Position numbers and translations under genes: made by a program. A DNA stretch of 14,077 nucleotides from Pseudomonadota bacterium (GTDB taxonomy: Bacteria > Desulfobacterota > Anaeroferrophillalia > Anaeroferrophillales > Tharpellaceae). This document shows positions 1 through 6,244 of the stretch, in pieces. The notes under the pieces were generated by a model that was given only the letters and a program-made list of their open reading frames with translations, searched no databases and was not told the origin of the DNA. The first letter of the stretch is position 1. Each line of letters opens with the position of its first letter. The DNA lies in the NCBI GenBank assembly GCA_015486505.1, contig WFRP01000075.1:1-14077 (forward strand), in the 5' to 3' direction.

Positions 1-608
1 AGGACAACTGGACCCCGCAGACGCCGTATCTGGTAGTGATTGATACTGCGACGAATGAAGAGATTGAAACGCAGAATCCGGCCGGTGATTTGAAAGGGAT
101 TCCACTTTTGCCGATTAAAAACCCGTGGGATATTGTTTATAAAAACGGCAAGATTTATATTAACGGCGCGGGAAGTTATCCCGGCTGGGATGGTACTCCG
201 GCGGATTATTCCGGCGGTATTGTTTCAGTTGATCCTTCAACTTATGAAGTAAAAATGATTGTTGATGACGGTGACGAGACTGCGCATCCCTACGGCAATA
301 TTTCGGGTATGACGGTGGTGTCGGCCACGAAAGGCTATTTTATCAGCTATGCCGGCTGGGGTGATAATTCCCTGTACAGTTTCAATCCGACTACCGGTGC
401 GGTTTCGTCCGGACCGATTGCGGCATTCTCTGGTGGTGACAATATCTCAGCTTTAGGAGTTGATGCTTCGGGAATGTTGTGGGTGGCCTCCAATACTGCT
501 GCAGGCGGCGGTGTCCTGACAATTATCAACCCGGCTGATGACAGCGTCGACCAGGTGCTGAGATTTAACTTGAATCCGCAGGGGATGGCGTTCGGCACCT
601 GGGAGTAA
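1..608 (+). CDS. C-terminal part of a probable extracytoplasmic beta-propeller protein (5' end outside window)
   Basis: The reading frame is open from base 3 of the window to the TAA at 606-608, with no stop upstream of the first ATG (36), so the gene starts outside the window. About 201 residues are visible. They contain recurring blade-like units: a hydrophobic strand, a short turn rich in Gly/Asp/Asn, then Val-Asp or Asn-Pro pairs, as in VVIDTATNEE, GIVSVDPSTYEV, SLYSFNPTTGAV and VLTIINPADDSV. This pattern is typical of YVTN/NHL-type seven-bladed propellers, which usually sit in the periplasm or on the cell surface. No catalytic motif is visible and the N-terminal signal or lipobox would lie outside the window. 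A ligand-binding or structural role is only inference from the fold. The gene is followed by a transposon relic and a strong terminator. Confidence 0.7.
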   Translation, partial: DNWTPQTPYLVVIDTATNEEIETQNPAGDLKGIPLLPIKNPWDIVYKNGKIYINGAGSYPGWDGTPADYSGGIVSVDPSTYEVKMIVDDGDETAHPYGNISGMTVVSATKGYFISYAGWGDNSLYSFNPTTGAVSSGPIAAFSGGDNISALGVDASGMLWVASNTAAGGGVLTIINPADDSVDQVLRFNLNPQGMAFGTWE

Positions 609-646
609 GCCTGTTTGAAAAAAACAGAGCTTTAGCGCGCGGGAAA

Positions 647-702
647 GAAACCATTCAGCCGCCCCTCCTGTAAGAAGAGAGAAAAAACGGCAGAATAGTT
701 AC
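647..702. mobile_element. Degenerate, internally deleted relic of the GTAACTATTCAGCC MITE
   Basis: The left end (647-661) matches the MITE terminus GTAACTATTCAGCCG at 13 of 15 bases. The right end (689-702, GGCAGAATAGTTAC) matches the opposite terminus GGCTGAATAGTTAC at 13 of 14. Only about 27 bp lie between them, against about 210 bp in full copies. The flanks are GCGGGAAA (639-646) and GCCGGAAA (703-710), a 7-of-8 direct repeat that fits a decayed 8-bp target duplication. It lies 39 bp past the stop codon of the propeller gene. That it is a decayed copy is inference from the ends and flanks. Confidence 0.6.
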
Positions 703-704
703 GC

Positions 705-748
705 CGGAAACAGCCCGGAAACAGCTCGGAAACAGCCCTGAAAAAGCC
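705..748 (+). repeat. Four 11-bp tandem units
   Basis: Units of the form CGGAAACAGCC run at 705-715, 716-726, 727-737 and, more diverged, 738-748. The last unit merges into the left arm of the terminator hairpin that follows. This is a local duplication next to the transposon relic, with no evident function. Confidence 0.7.
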
Positions 749-779
749 CGCTTGAAAATTTTTTCAAGCGGGCTTTTTT
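741..779 (+). terminator. Strong intrinsic terminator after the propeller gene
   Basis: The arms 741-758 and 761-778 are perfect reverse complements (AAAAAGCCCGCTTGAAAA), and the right arm ends in a run of six Ts. The GC core is GCCCGCTTG/CAAGCGGGC. The A-rich left and T-rich right flanks make it potentially bidirectional. It separates the propeller gene from the promoter at 809. Confidence 0.92.
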
Positions 780-808
780 GTCGCTGGATTTTCGGGCCGG
801 GCCCCGGT

Positions 809-837
809 TTGACAAAATCACTTAAATAGTATATAGT
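809..837 (+). promoter_or_regulatory. Consensus sigma-70-type promoter for the KamA-family gene
   Basis: TTGACA (809-814) and TATAGT (832-837) are separated by exactly 17 bp. Transcription would start near 843-846. This makes the TTG at 849 an unlikely translation start, since it would be almost leaderless. It supports the downstream TTG at 933, which follows GGAGGG, giving a leader of about 90 nt. Confidence 0.8.
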
Positions 838-932
838 AAAACGCTTTTTTGCTGGTTTGGGTTTGCTGCCCGAGCGTTTTTACTAAATTACCGGAGAAGT
901 TACCGAATCTGGTTATTGTTCCTGGAGGGATA

Positions 933-2744
933 TTGCAGGCTTTATATTCTCGAGATCATTTGAAAAAGGTGGTGCCGTCCCTGTTCGATTTATGCAGTGA
1001 CGACTCTTCGAATCTGGAGAGATGGCGTCGGGATCTTTTTGTTTTGCTGGACGAGCTTGAAGATGAAGCGCGGGGTCGTTTTGCCGCTGATAATCCGACC
1101 GCTTTACGGCGGGCAAATCAGTGTCTTGCGGTTCTGCGGACGCTTTTTTCTTTAACCTCTGAGAAAAAATCCGGTTTCAGCGTGGTCCAGGCGCTTCACG
1201 ATATTATTTGTGAGCGAAAGTCCGCGGTCTGTGTCAGTCCGGCATTTTATGCTGAAATTATCGCTCTGTTCACGGGGCTGTGCCGGGGGGATGCGGCCGA
1301 TGTCGCGATAATCGCCGATGATCACGGCAGTAACAACCTTGAGGGGCGGGAAGCGGCAATTTTACGCTCAACCCAGCTTGATGCCATGAGCAGACGGGTT
1401 GCCGGTTTTATGGATCGTTACAGTTCCGGGCTTGATCCGGAGACTATAGAGCGTCGGACTTTACGCCGGGAACGTATTAAAAAATATTTTGCGGCAACCG
1501 AAGCAGAGTGGCAGGATTGGCGTTGGCAGATCGAGAATATTGTTCAGGATGTCACGACTTTGGAGCAGGTTCTGACCATGAGTCCGGCAGAAAGTCAGGC
1601 CGTGGCCCGGGCCCGGGATAACGCGCTGCCGTTCGGTGTTACGCCTTACTATCTCTCTTTGATGGATGATGATGGCCTTAAGCAGCGCCGGGACGCGGCG
1701 GTGCGGGCCCAGGTTCTGCCGCCGCCGGAATATGTCAGGCAGGTGGTTGAATCCCGGGTTGCGACCGGTGATTTTTCGGGGCTTGATTTTATGCGTGAGG
1801 AGGATACCTCGCCGATTGATCTGATTACCCGGCGTTATGCCGCGATCTGCATTTTTAAACCTTTTAATACCTGTCCCCAGATCTGTGTTTACTGTCAGCG
1901 CAACTGGGAGATCGAGGATGCCATGGCGGCTGACGCTCTGGCCGCACCGGAAAAAATCGCCGCGGCAATTCAATGGATTGCCGAGCATCCGGCAATCCGT
2001 GAAGTTCTGATCACCGGTGGCGACCCGCTGGCGATGAGTGATGAACTGGTGGAACGGATCATCGGCCGGATCGCCGAAATTCCGACGGTGGAAAGGATTC
2101 GTATCGGCACGCGCACCCTGGTAACCATGCCGATGCGGATCAGCGAACGTCTCGCCGCTTTCTTAGGCTCGCTGCGCAAACCCGGCGCGCGCGAGGTTGT
2201 GGTCGTAACCCACATCGAGCATCCTTACGAATTGACACCCGATGTGGTCTGTGCCGTCAACCGTTTACGGAGTCAGGGGATCAGCGTTTATAATCAGATG
2301 GTCTATACCTTTTTTGTTTCGCGGCGTTTCGAAGCGGCATATTTGCGCCGGCGGCTGCGGCAGATCGGTATCGACCCTTATTACACCTTCAATGCCAAGG
2401 GCAAGGAAGAGACTATGGACTACCGGGTGCCGATTGCCCGTTTGGTGCAGGAACAGGCGGAAGAGGCGCGGCTTTCTCCCGGAATCGAACGTACCGATGA
2501 AGCGGTTTTCAATGTTCCGGGCCAGGGTAAAGGCTATCTTCGTTCAACCCGGCAGAGAAACTGGATCGGTCTCGATCCCGATGGCGCCCGGGTCTATGAA
2601 TTTTTCCCCTGGGAAGACGGCATTGTCAAAGTCGCCCCGCCCCCCTACATCGCCCGGGATATCCCGATCCTCGACTATCTCGAAAGACTGGAAAAAATCG
2701 GCGAAGACCCCGCTGACTACCAATCAATCTGGCACTATTTCTAA
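933..2744 (+). CDS. KamA-family radical SAM aminomutase with N-terminal extension; possible glutamate-type specificity
   Basis: The product is a lysine 2,3-aminomutase-family enzyme of 603 residues from TTG 933 (GGAGGG at 924-929). The frame is also open to TTG 849, but the promoter at 809-837 argues against that start. Residues 1 to about 185 are an extension I do not recognise. The aminomutase-like part begins near WQDWRWQ (W193) and is about 418 residues, close to the family's normal whole length. The radical SAM cluster CPQICVYC gives C314, C318 and C321. The later PGQGKG (K533) occupies the place of the PLP-binding lysine in PGGGGK. At the two positions that are substrate-binding aspartates in lysine aminomutase (Asp293, Asp330), this protein has Lys489 (YYTFNAK) and Asn527 (VFNVPG). 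As I recall, that Lys/Asn pair is the published signature of glutamate 2,3-aminomutase. The family is sure, the substrate is inference. It is probably monocistronic, and its last bases lie in repeat-free DNA. Confidence 0.88.
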   Translation: MQALYSRDHLKKVVPSLFDLCSDDSSNLERWRRDLFVLLDELEDEARGRFAADNPTALRRANQCLAVLRTLFSLTSEKKSGFSVVQALHDIICERKSAVCVSPAFYAEIIALFTGLCRGDAADVAIIADDHGSNNLEGREAAILRSTQLDAMSRRVAGFMDRYSSGLDPETIERRTLRRERIKKYFAATEAEWQDWRWQIENIVQDVTTLEQVLTMSPAESQAVARARDNALPFGVTPYYLSLMDDDGLKQRRDAAVRAQVLPPPEYVRQVVESRVATGDFSGLDFMREEDTSPIDLITRRYAAICIFKPFNTCPQICVYCQRNWEIEDAMAADALAAPEKIAAAIQWIAEHPAIREVLITGGDPLAMSDELVERIIGRIAEIPTVERIRIGTRTLVTMPMRISERLAAFLGSLRKPGAREVVVVTHIEHPYELTPDVVCAVNRLRSQGISVYNQMVYTFFVSRRFEAAYLRRRLRQIGIDPYYTFNAKGKEETMDYRVPIARLVQEQAEEARLSPGIERTDEAVFNVPGQGKGYLRSTRQRNWIGLDPDGARVYEFFPWEDGIVKVAPPPYIARDIPILDYLERLEKIGEDPADYQSIWHYF

Positions 2745-2809
2745 GTTGGAAATTCACGCAGTTATAGTCGCCGGCAAAAGTCTTTTCGAGGTCAGACTTG
2801 ACTTAGAAG

Positions 2810-2852
2810 CATCGCGGACCGCTATCGCGGCCACATATATACAAGTAACGTG
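2810..2852 (+). repeat. Dispersed repeat R3, copy A
   Basis: This 43-bp segment matches the reverse complement of 9611-9653 at 36 of 43 positions. The core is CCGCTATCGCGGCCACATAT and contains the small palindrome CCGC-TATC-GCGG. It lies in the non-coding gap between the KamA-family gene and rubrerythrin, a few bases before repeat R2. In the other copy, R3 forms the right half of an inserted element at the tonB start. Confidence 0.75.
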
Positions 2853-2860
2853 AGAGAAAC

Positions 2861-3009
2861 TAACGCGGGAACAGATCCCGCAACCCAAACAGGGCTTTGT
2901 GGCCCGTACCCCAAGGGCAATCCGATGGTCGCAAATAAGTACTCTTATCAGAACATTTTCTGACTATTAAATCCTGTTTTTTGGTGCAGAAAATAACCTG
3001 TAAGGTACT
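2861..3009 (+). repeat. Dispersed intergenic repeat R2, copy 1 (longest)
   Basis: This stretch is about 149 bp. It opens with a hairpin GCGGGA-N5-TCCCGC, followed by CAACCCAAAC. It then has an ATAAG-TACT-CTTAT palindrome and TCAGAACATTTTCTG, and ends in AATAACCTGTAAGGTACT. The reverse complement of 10793-10906 follows it closely, but lacks about 24 bp between GGCCC and GCAAATAAG. The fragment 12604-12668 keeps the palindrome with changed spacer and the terminal motif. It lies upstream of rubrerythrin. Function is unknown; a mobile or regulatory repeat is possible. Confidence 0.75.
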
Positions 3010-3045
3010 AACTCAGAAAGTTGAGTTAAAAGTCTTTAAAAGACT
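3009..3045. promoter_or_regulatory. Two adjacent perfect palindromes upstream of rubrerythrin (candidate operators)
   Basis: TAACTCA (3009-3015) and TGAGTTA (3022-3028) form a 7-bp inverted repeat around six bases. Three bases later AGTCTTT-A-AAAGACT (3031-3045) forms a 15-bp palindrome. Both lie 60-95 bp before the rubrerythrin start. Their size and symmetry suit a dimeric regulator, but neither resembles a PerR or Fur box I know. They could also be hairpins in the leader RNA. Confidence 0.4.
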
Positions 3046-3104
3046 GCCGCTGTGCCGGTAGTGCTAATTTGAACTGATTTGAATTAGAATCAAAAGGAGA
3101 AATG

Positions 3105-3608
3105 ATGGGAACAACAATTGAAAATTTACAGGCGGCATTTGCCGGAGAGAGTCAAGCCAACCGTAAGTATCTTGCTTTTGCGGCAAAAGCCGAGGCCGAT
3201 GGGTTTCCGCAGATCGCGAAGCTGTTTCGGGCGGCGGCCGCGGCGGAGACAATTCATGCCCATGGTCACCTTAAGGCTCTGGATGGTGTTGGTGATACCG
3301 GGGCCAACCTTAAAGCGGCGATCGCGGGCGAAAGCCACGAATTTAAGAATATGTATCCTGAGTTTATTGCCACGGCCAAAGCCGAAGGCAACAAAAAGGC
3401 TCTGCGGATGTTCGAAATGGCAAATACGGTTGAAGAAATTCATTTCGGCCTCTATGAAGAGGCCCTGGCAAGCTACGAAAAAGGCGGCGATCTCGCCGCT
3501 GAAGATATCTGGGTTTGTGAGGTCTGCGGAAATACGGTCAGCGGCGACTGCCCTGATAAATGCAGTGTTTGCGGGGTGCCGGCAAGTAAATTCAGTAAGA
3601 TTGATTGA
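3105..3608 (+). CDS. rbr: Rubrerythrin
   Basis: Rubrerythrin is a cytoplasmic non-haem iron peroxidase that detoxifies hydrogen peroxide in anaerobes and takes electrons through rubredoxin. The product is 167 residues, normal for the family. Numbering from ATG 3105, the N-terminal ferritin-like four-helix part carries two GES half-motifs (E15, E76), an ETIHAHGH segment (E48, H51) and a TVEEIH segment (E110/E111, H113). These supply the diiron ligands. The C-terminal rubredoxin-like domain has CEVCG (C138, C141) and CSVCG (C153, C156) for a single iron. There are two in-frame ATGs, 3102 and 3105. AGGAG at 3095-3099 sits only 2 nt from the first and 5 nt from the second, so 3105 is preferred. 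The gene stands alone, with repeats and palindromes upstream and a terminator downstream. Confidence 0.96.
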   Translation: MGTTIENLQAAFAGESQANRKYLAFAAKAEADGFPQIAKLFRAAAAAETIHAHGHLKALDGVGDTGANLKAAIAGESHEFKNMYPEFIATAKAEGNKKALRMFEMANTVEEIHFGLYEEALASYEKGGDLAAEDIWVCEVCGNTVSGDCPDKCSVCGVPASKFSKID

Positions 3609-3637
3609 ATCCGGTTGTTTAGGTTGTGACCAAAGAG

Positions 3638-3679
3638 AAGGGCCGTTGTCAAATCCTGGGATTTGCTTGCGGTCCTTTT
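3638..3679 (+). terminator. Intrinsic terminator after rubrerythrin
   Basis: A long two-part hairpin is visible. The outer arms are AAGGGCCG (3638-3645) and CGGTCCTT (3670-3677, one G-U pair). The inner arms CAAATCC (3650-3656) and GGATTTG (3659-3665) pair perfectly. The 3' arm runs into TTTT. It starts 29 bp after the rubrerythrin stop. Confidence 0.75.
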
Positions 3680-3735
3680 AGTTTGCGGTTCAATTTTCAG
3701 GGTTGAAATAATTTATGGTTTATACAAGTTTGATT

Positions 3736-3975
3736 GTAACTATTCAGCCGAATCCGGGGTCGAGCGCGGTTTTTCTCCGCCAGGCGTTAAGATTTCGGTT
3801 TTTCCTTTAAGCTCGCTGCGCCCGCCTTGCAAAACTCGCTTGCGCTCAAACAGTTGCAATGCTAATGGGCTCCCGCTCGCTGGGAAAATCAACGAAATCG
3901 TGTCCGCAACCGCTTACGAAAAACCACCCCCGCCCCCTCCAGAAGGTGGGGGGTAAAATTTGGCTGAATAGTTAC
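3736..3975 (+). mobile_element. MITE copy 1 (240 bp, IS66-type ends)
   Basis: The terminal inverted repeats are GTAACTATTCAGCCGAAT on the left and the complement of GTAACTATTCAGCCAAAT on the right, with one mismatch in 18. It is flanked by a perfect 8-bp direct repeat GTTTGATT (3728-3735 and 3976-3983). GTAA ends with 8-bp duplications are the published hallmark of the IS66 family. No transposase is encoded, so the element is non-autonomous. Near the right end a GC-rich hairpin (CCACCCCC...GGTGGGGGG) would be followed by TGGTTTTT when read on the minus strand. It sits in the gap after rubrerythrin, beyond that gene's own terminator. Confidence 0.93.
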
Positions 3976-4032
3976 GTTTGATTTTGACAAACTCATATCA
4001 AGTTCACCCCTCCCCCCGTAAATTTTTTTTAC

Positions 4033-4068
4033 CACAGATCTCACAGATTCCACAGAGGTCACAGAGAA
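4033..4068 (+). repeat. Four CACAGA units with 9-bp period
   Basis: CACAGA recurs at 4033, 4042, 4051 and 4060, giving a perfect 9-bp period with variable third triplets. Sequences of the type ACCACAGAG...CACAGAG are widespread intergenic repeats in many bacterial genomes. It lies 59 bp before the AEC permease gene. No function is evident. Confidence 0.7.
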
Positions 4069-4127
4069 AACCAGGTTTGTCTGCATCTGTTGCGCCGGCT
4101 ATTTAATTTACACCGAAAGTTGATTTA

Positions 4128-5060
4128 ATGAGCAAAGTTGTAATAACGATTATTCCGATTTTTATGTTGATTATTCTCGGCGCCGGGGTCCGGCGGCTGG
4201 GCTTTATAAAAGCTGAGTTTATAACAGCGGCAAATCGTCTGGTTTTTTACCTGGCAATCCCCGCTCTGGTTTTTCGCGCGTTATGTAAAGCTTCATTGCG
4301 GAATGATTTTGATCTTTTGTCGGTGGTTATGATGCTGGCGGCGGTTATTCTGGTCGCCGGCCTGGCGCTGATTTACAACCGGTGCCGGAAAACCGGAAAT
4401 GGCCCTCAGACGGGAACTTTTACGCAGGCGGCAATTCATGGGAATCTCGGCTATATTGGCCTGGCCGTAGGTTTTTACTATCTTGATGAGGGCGGGTTTG
4501 CCCGGGTGAGTATGCTGGTCGGTTTTTTGATGATTATGCAGAACTTGCTCGGTGTGCTGTTATTGCAGTATTTTTGCGGGGCCGGGGGCGATTCGCGCCG
4601 GGTTCGCGGTCTTATGGCCGCGGTTCTGTTTAACCCGGTTATTCTGGCAGCTTTAGCGGGGATCGTTTTTAATCTGAGCCGCCTGCCGCTGCCGCAGGTG
4701 TTTGATCGATTTCTGCTGATCTTAAGCGGTATGGCCCTGCCGATGGGGCTTCTGCTGATCGGCGCCTCAATTTCTTTTGCTCTTTTACGACAATGGCTGC
4801 CGCGGGCGGCGGTGGTCGCATTCCTGAAACTTTTCCTGTTGCCCGGAATCGCTTTACTGCTTTTTCATCTGGCCGGGGTTGATGAGCAAAATTTCATTCC
4901 GGCGCTGATCTTACTGGCCGCTCCGACCGCGACCCTGACCTATGTTATGGCCCGGGAGATGGGCGGTCATGTTGACCTGGCCGTGGCTTCGGTATCCCTG
5001 ACAACCATCCTTTCAGCGTTCAGTTACGCTTTTTGGTTAGGGCTGCTGCATAAGTTTTGA
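4128..5060 (+). CDS. AEC-family (auxin efflux carrier-like) permease
   Basis: The product is an inner-membrane transporter of 310 residues with about ten hydrophobic segments arranged as two inverted five-helix halves, as usual in the AEC/BART group. Family-like segments are the N-terminal helix with LGAGVRRLGFI and the YLAIPALVFRAL segment (residues 41-52). HGNLGYIGLAVG (104-115) matches the usual GN-G crossing. The second half has MALPMGLLLIGASIS (202-216) and AAPTATLTYVMAREMG (264-279). A charged cytoplasmic loop near residues 84-97 separates early helices. Bacterial relatives export organic acids such as malate, or other small anions; the substrate here cannot be read from sequence. The start ATG has only a weak ribosome site (GAAAG). 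The last 37 bases overlap the 3' end of the convergent lpxD gene. Confidence 0.88.
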   Translation: MSKVVITIIPIFMLIILGAGVRRLGFIKAEFITAANRLVFYLAIPALVFRALCKASLRNDFDLLSVVMMLAAVILVAGLALIYNRCRKTGNGPQTGTFTQAAIHGNLGYIGLAVGFYYLDEGGFARVSMLVGFLMIMQNLLGVLLLQYFCGAGGDSRRVRGLMAAVLFNPVILAALAGIVFNLSRLPLPQVFDRFLLILSGMALPMGLLLIGASISFALLRQWLPRAAVVAFLKLFLLPGIALLLFHLAGVDEQNFIPALILLAAPTATLTYVMAREMGGHVDLAVASVSLTTILSAFSYAFWLGLLHKF

Positions 5061-6085
5061 TCGAGAAGTTTCTCCAGTTCCTGAACCTTTTTTTCCAATA
5101 ATGCCAGCCGGCTGCGATCATTGGCCAGATGGGTGGCCGCCATCATCTGGCGCAGGGATTGTTTCACCGGCATTGCCGGGGTGCCGCCGTAATCCCGGCC
5201 GCCGGCAAGACTCTTTGCGGCCTGGGTTCCGGCCATAAGCCGGGCTTTGTCGCCGATGGTGATATGATCAACGCTGCCGGTGCGTGGCCCCAGCATAACC
5301 TGGTTGCCGACCCGGACGCCGCCGGAGAGCCCAACTTGGGCGCACATTATCACATCTTCGCCGATTTTAACTCCGTGGCCGAGATGGACATGGTCGTCAA
5401 TTTTAGTGCCGCGGCCGATAACTGTTTCATCGAGCGCTGCCCGGTTGATTGTGCAGAGCGCGCCGATTTCAACATCATCTGCGATGATGACCCGACCGAT
5501 CTGCGGAATCTTGACATTATGTCCGGCGATCTGCAGGAAACCAAAGCCGTCGGAACCGATAACCGAATTGGGGTGGATTATGACCCGGTCGCCGATTTTA
5601 CAGCCTTCGCGAATAACGACTCCGGGATAGATGCGGCAGCCGCTGCCGATTACCACGTTTTTACCGATGAAAGTGTTGGCGTAGATGCGACAATTATCAC
5701 CGATGCGGCAGCCTTCCGCGATAAACGCTCCCGGCCCGATATAAAGATTGTCGCCTAAATTTACGTTATTTTCAATCGTTGCCTCAGCCGCGATCAGCGG
5801 CTTTATCTGCTGGGCTTTGGCATCAATTTCCGCCATCAGCCGGCCGGCGGCCTGAAAGGGCCGCTCACAGATAATCAGGTTCTGGTTAAGATCGTCACTT
5901 TTTCGCGGCACCAGCAGGGCTCCGGCCCGACTGCTGATCGCCGCCTTGAGAAATTTCTCTTCGGCGAAAGAGATATCATTATTTTCGGCGGATTCCAGGC
6001 TGTTAATGCCGGTAACGACAAAATTTTCATCTCCGATTACCCGACCGCCGATCTTCGCGGCAATTTCAGCTAATGTGTAATGCAT
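5024..6085 (-). CDS. lpxD: UDP-3-O-acylglucosamine N-acyltransferase LpxD
   Basis: LpxD transfers a 3-hydroxyacyl chain from acyl carrier protein to the 2-amino group of UDP-3-O-acylglucosamine, the third step of lipid A synthesis, in the cytoplasm. The 353-residue length is typical. Residues 1-100 form the small alpha/beta nucleotide-binding domain (ISFAEEKFLKAA). Residues 101 to about 290 are a left-handed beta-helix of hexapeptide repeats ([ILV]GxxxxI units). The segment DHVHLGHGVKIG places the catalytic base at His237, matching His239 of the E. coli enzyme. The C-terminal helix (SRLALLEKKVQELEKLL) is the expected trimer/ACP arm. The start ATG at 6085 follows GGAAGGA at a spacing of about six bases. 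The gene stands apart from its usual bamA-skp-lpxD-fabZ-lpxA cluster. It is divergent from the DUF3450-tonB operon and convergent with, and overlapping, the AEC permease. Confidence 0.96.
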   Translation of the reverse strand: MHYTLAEIAAKIGGRVIGDENFVVTGINSLESAENNDISFAEEKFLKAAISSRAGALLVPRKSDDLNQNLIICERPFQAAGRLMAEIDAKAQQIKPLIAAEATIENNVNLGDNLYIGPGAFIAEGCRIGDNCRIYANTFIGKNVVIGSGCRIYPGVVIREGCKIGDRVIIHPNSVIGSDGFGFLQIAGHNVKIPQIGRVIIADDVEIGALCTINRAALDETVIGRGTKIDDHVHLGHGVKIGEDVIMCAQVGLSGGVRVGNQVMLGPRTGSVDHITIGDKARLMAGTQAAKSLAGGRDYGGTPAMPVKQSLRQMMAATHLANDRSRLALLEKKVQELEKLLDQNLCSSPNQKA

Positions 6086-6124
6086 AATAAATCCTTCCAG
6101 CTCTTGTTTTCCGTTTAATCTGAG

Positions 6125-6151
6125 TTGACATTATATGTTAACACATATAGA
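6125..6151. promoter_or_regulatory. Divergent promoter region with perfect inverted repeat between lpxD and the TonB operon
   Basis: TATATGT (6132-6138) and ACATATA (6143-6149) are perfect inverted arms around TAAC. The palindrome overlaps candidate elements for both strands. On the plus strand TTGACA lies at 6125-6130 with TATAGA at 6146-6151, though the spacer is a short 15 bp. On the minus strand the complement of 6130-6135 is TATAAT, a perfect -10 for lpxD, with no good -35. A regulator bound here could affect both directions, but this is inference from position alone. Confidence 0.45.
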
Positions 6152-6244
6152 AGAAATCTTCATACGAAAATTTGCCGCTATTTTTATTTGGCGTTTGATT
6201 TTGTCCGGCTCCAGCTGGTGGAAAAAGATTTAAGGTGCAGGTTG

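Noticed and set aside
705..748. CRISPR-like short direct repeats
   Set aside because: The 11-bp units are directly tandem with no spacers. No CRISPR array or cas gene is visible in the window.
849..932. Upstream extension of the KamA-family gene to TTG 849
   Set aside because: A consensus promoter at 809-837 would start transcription about 5 bases before this codon, no ribosome site precedes it, and GGAGGG sits before TTG 933. The extra 28 residues look unstructured.
2242..2853. A 203-codon plus-strand frame in the 3' part of the KamA-family gene
   Set aside because: It is a shifted frame of the same gene running on into repeat R3; the product is Arg/Ser-rich with no domain.
2881..2940. Possible cyclic-di-GMP (GEMM-like) riboswitch upstream of rubrerythrin, suggested by AGGGCAATCC and GGTCGCAAA
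   Set aside because: The expected stems are not formed, and the most similar 24 bp are absent from the other R2 copy, so the resemblance is probably chance.
3663..3956. Plus-strand reading frames inside MITE copies (3663-3956, 10451-10702, 12200-12520) with a shared peptide ending YEKPPPPPPEGGG
   Set aside because: The shared peptide simply translates the non-coding element. The frames begin in different unique flanks, and the repeated proline run comes from the GC-rich hairpin.
5129..5758. A 209-codon plus-strand frame across lpxD
   Set aside because: Its Asp/Ala-rich, roughly periodic sequence is the complement of the lpxD hexapeptide repeats. lpxD itself has the catalytic His and full family architecture.
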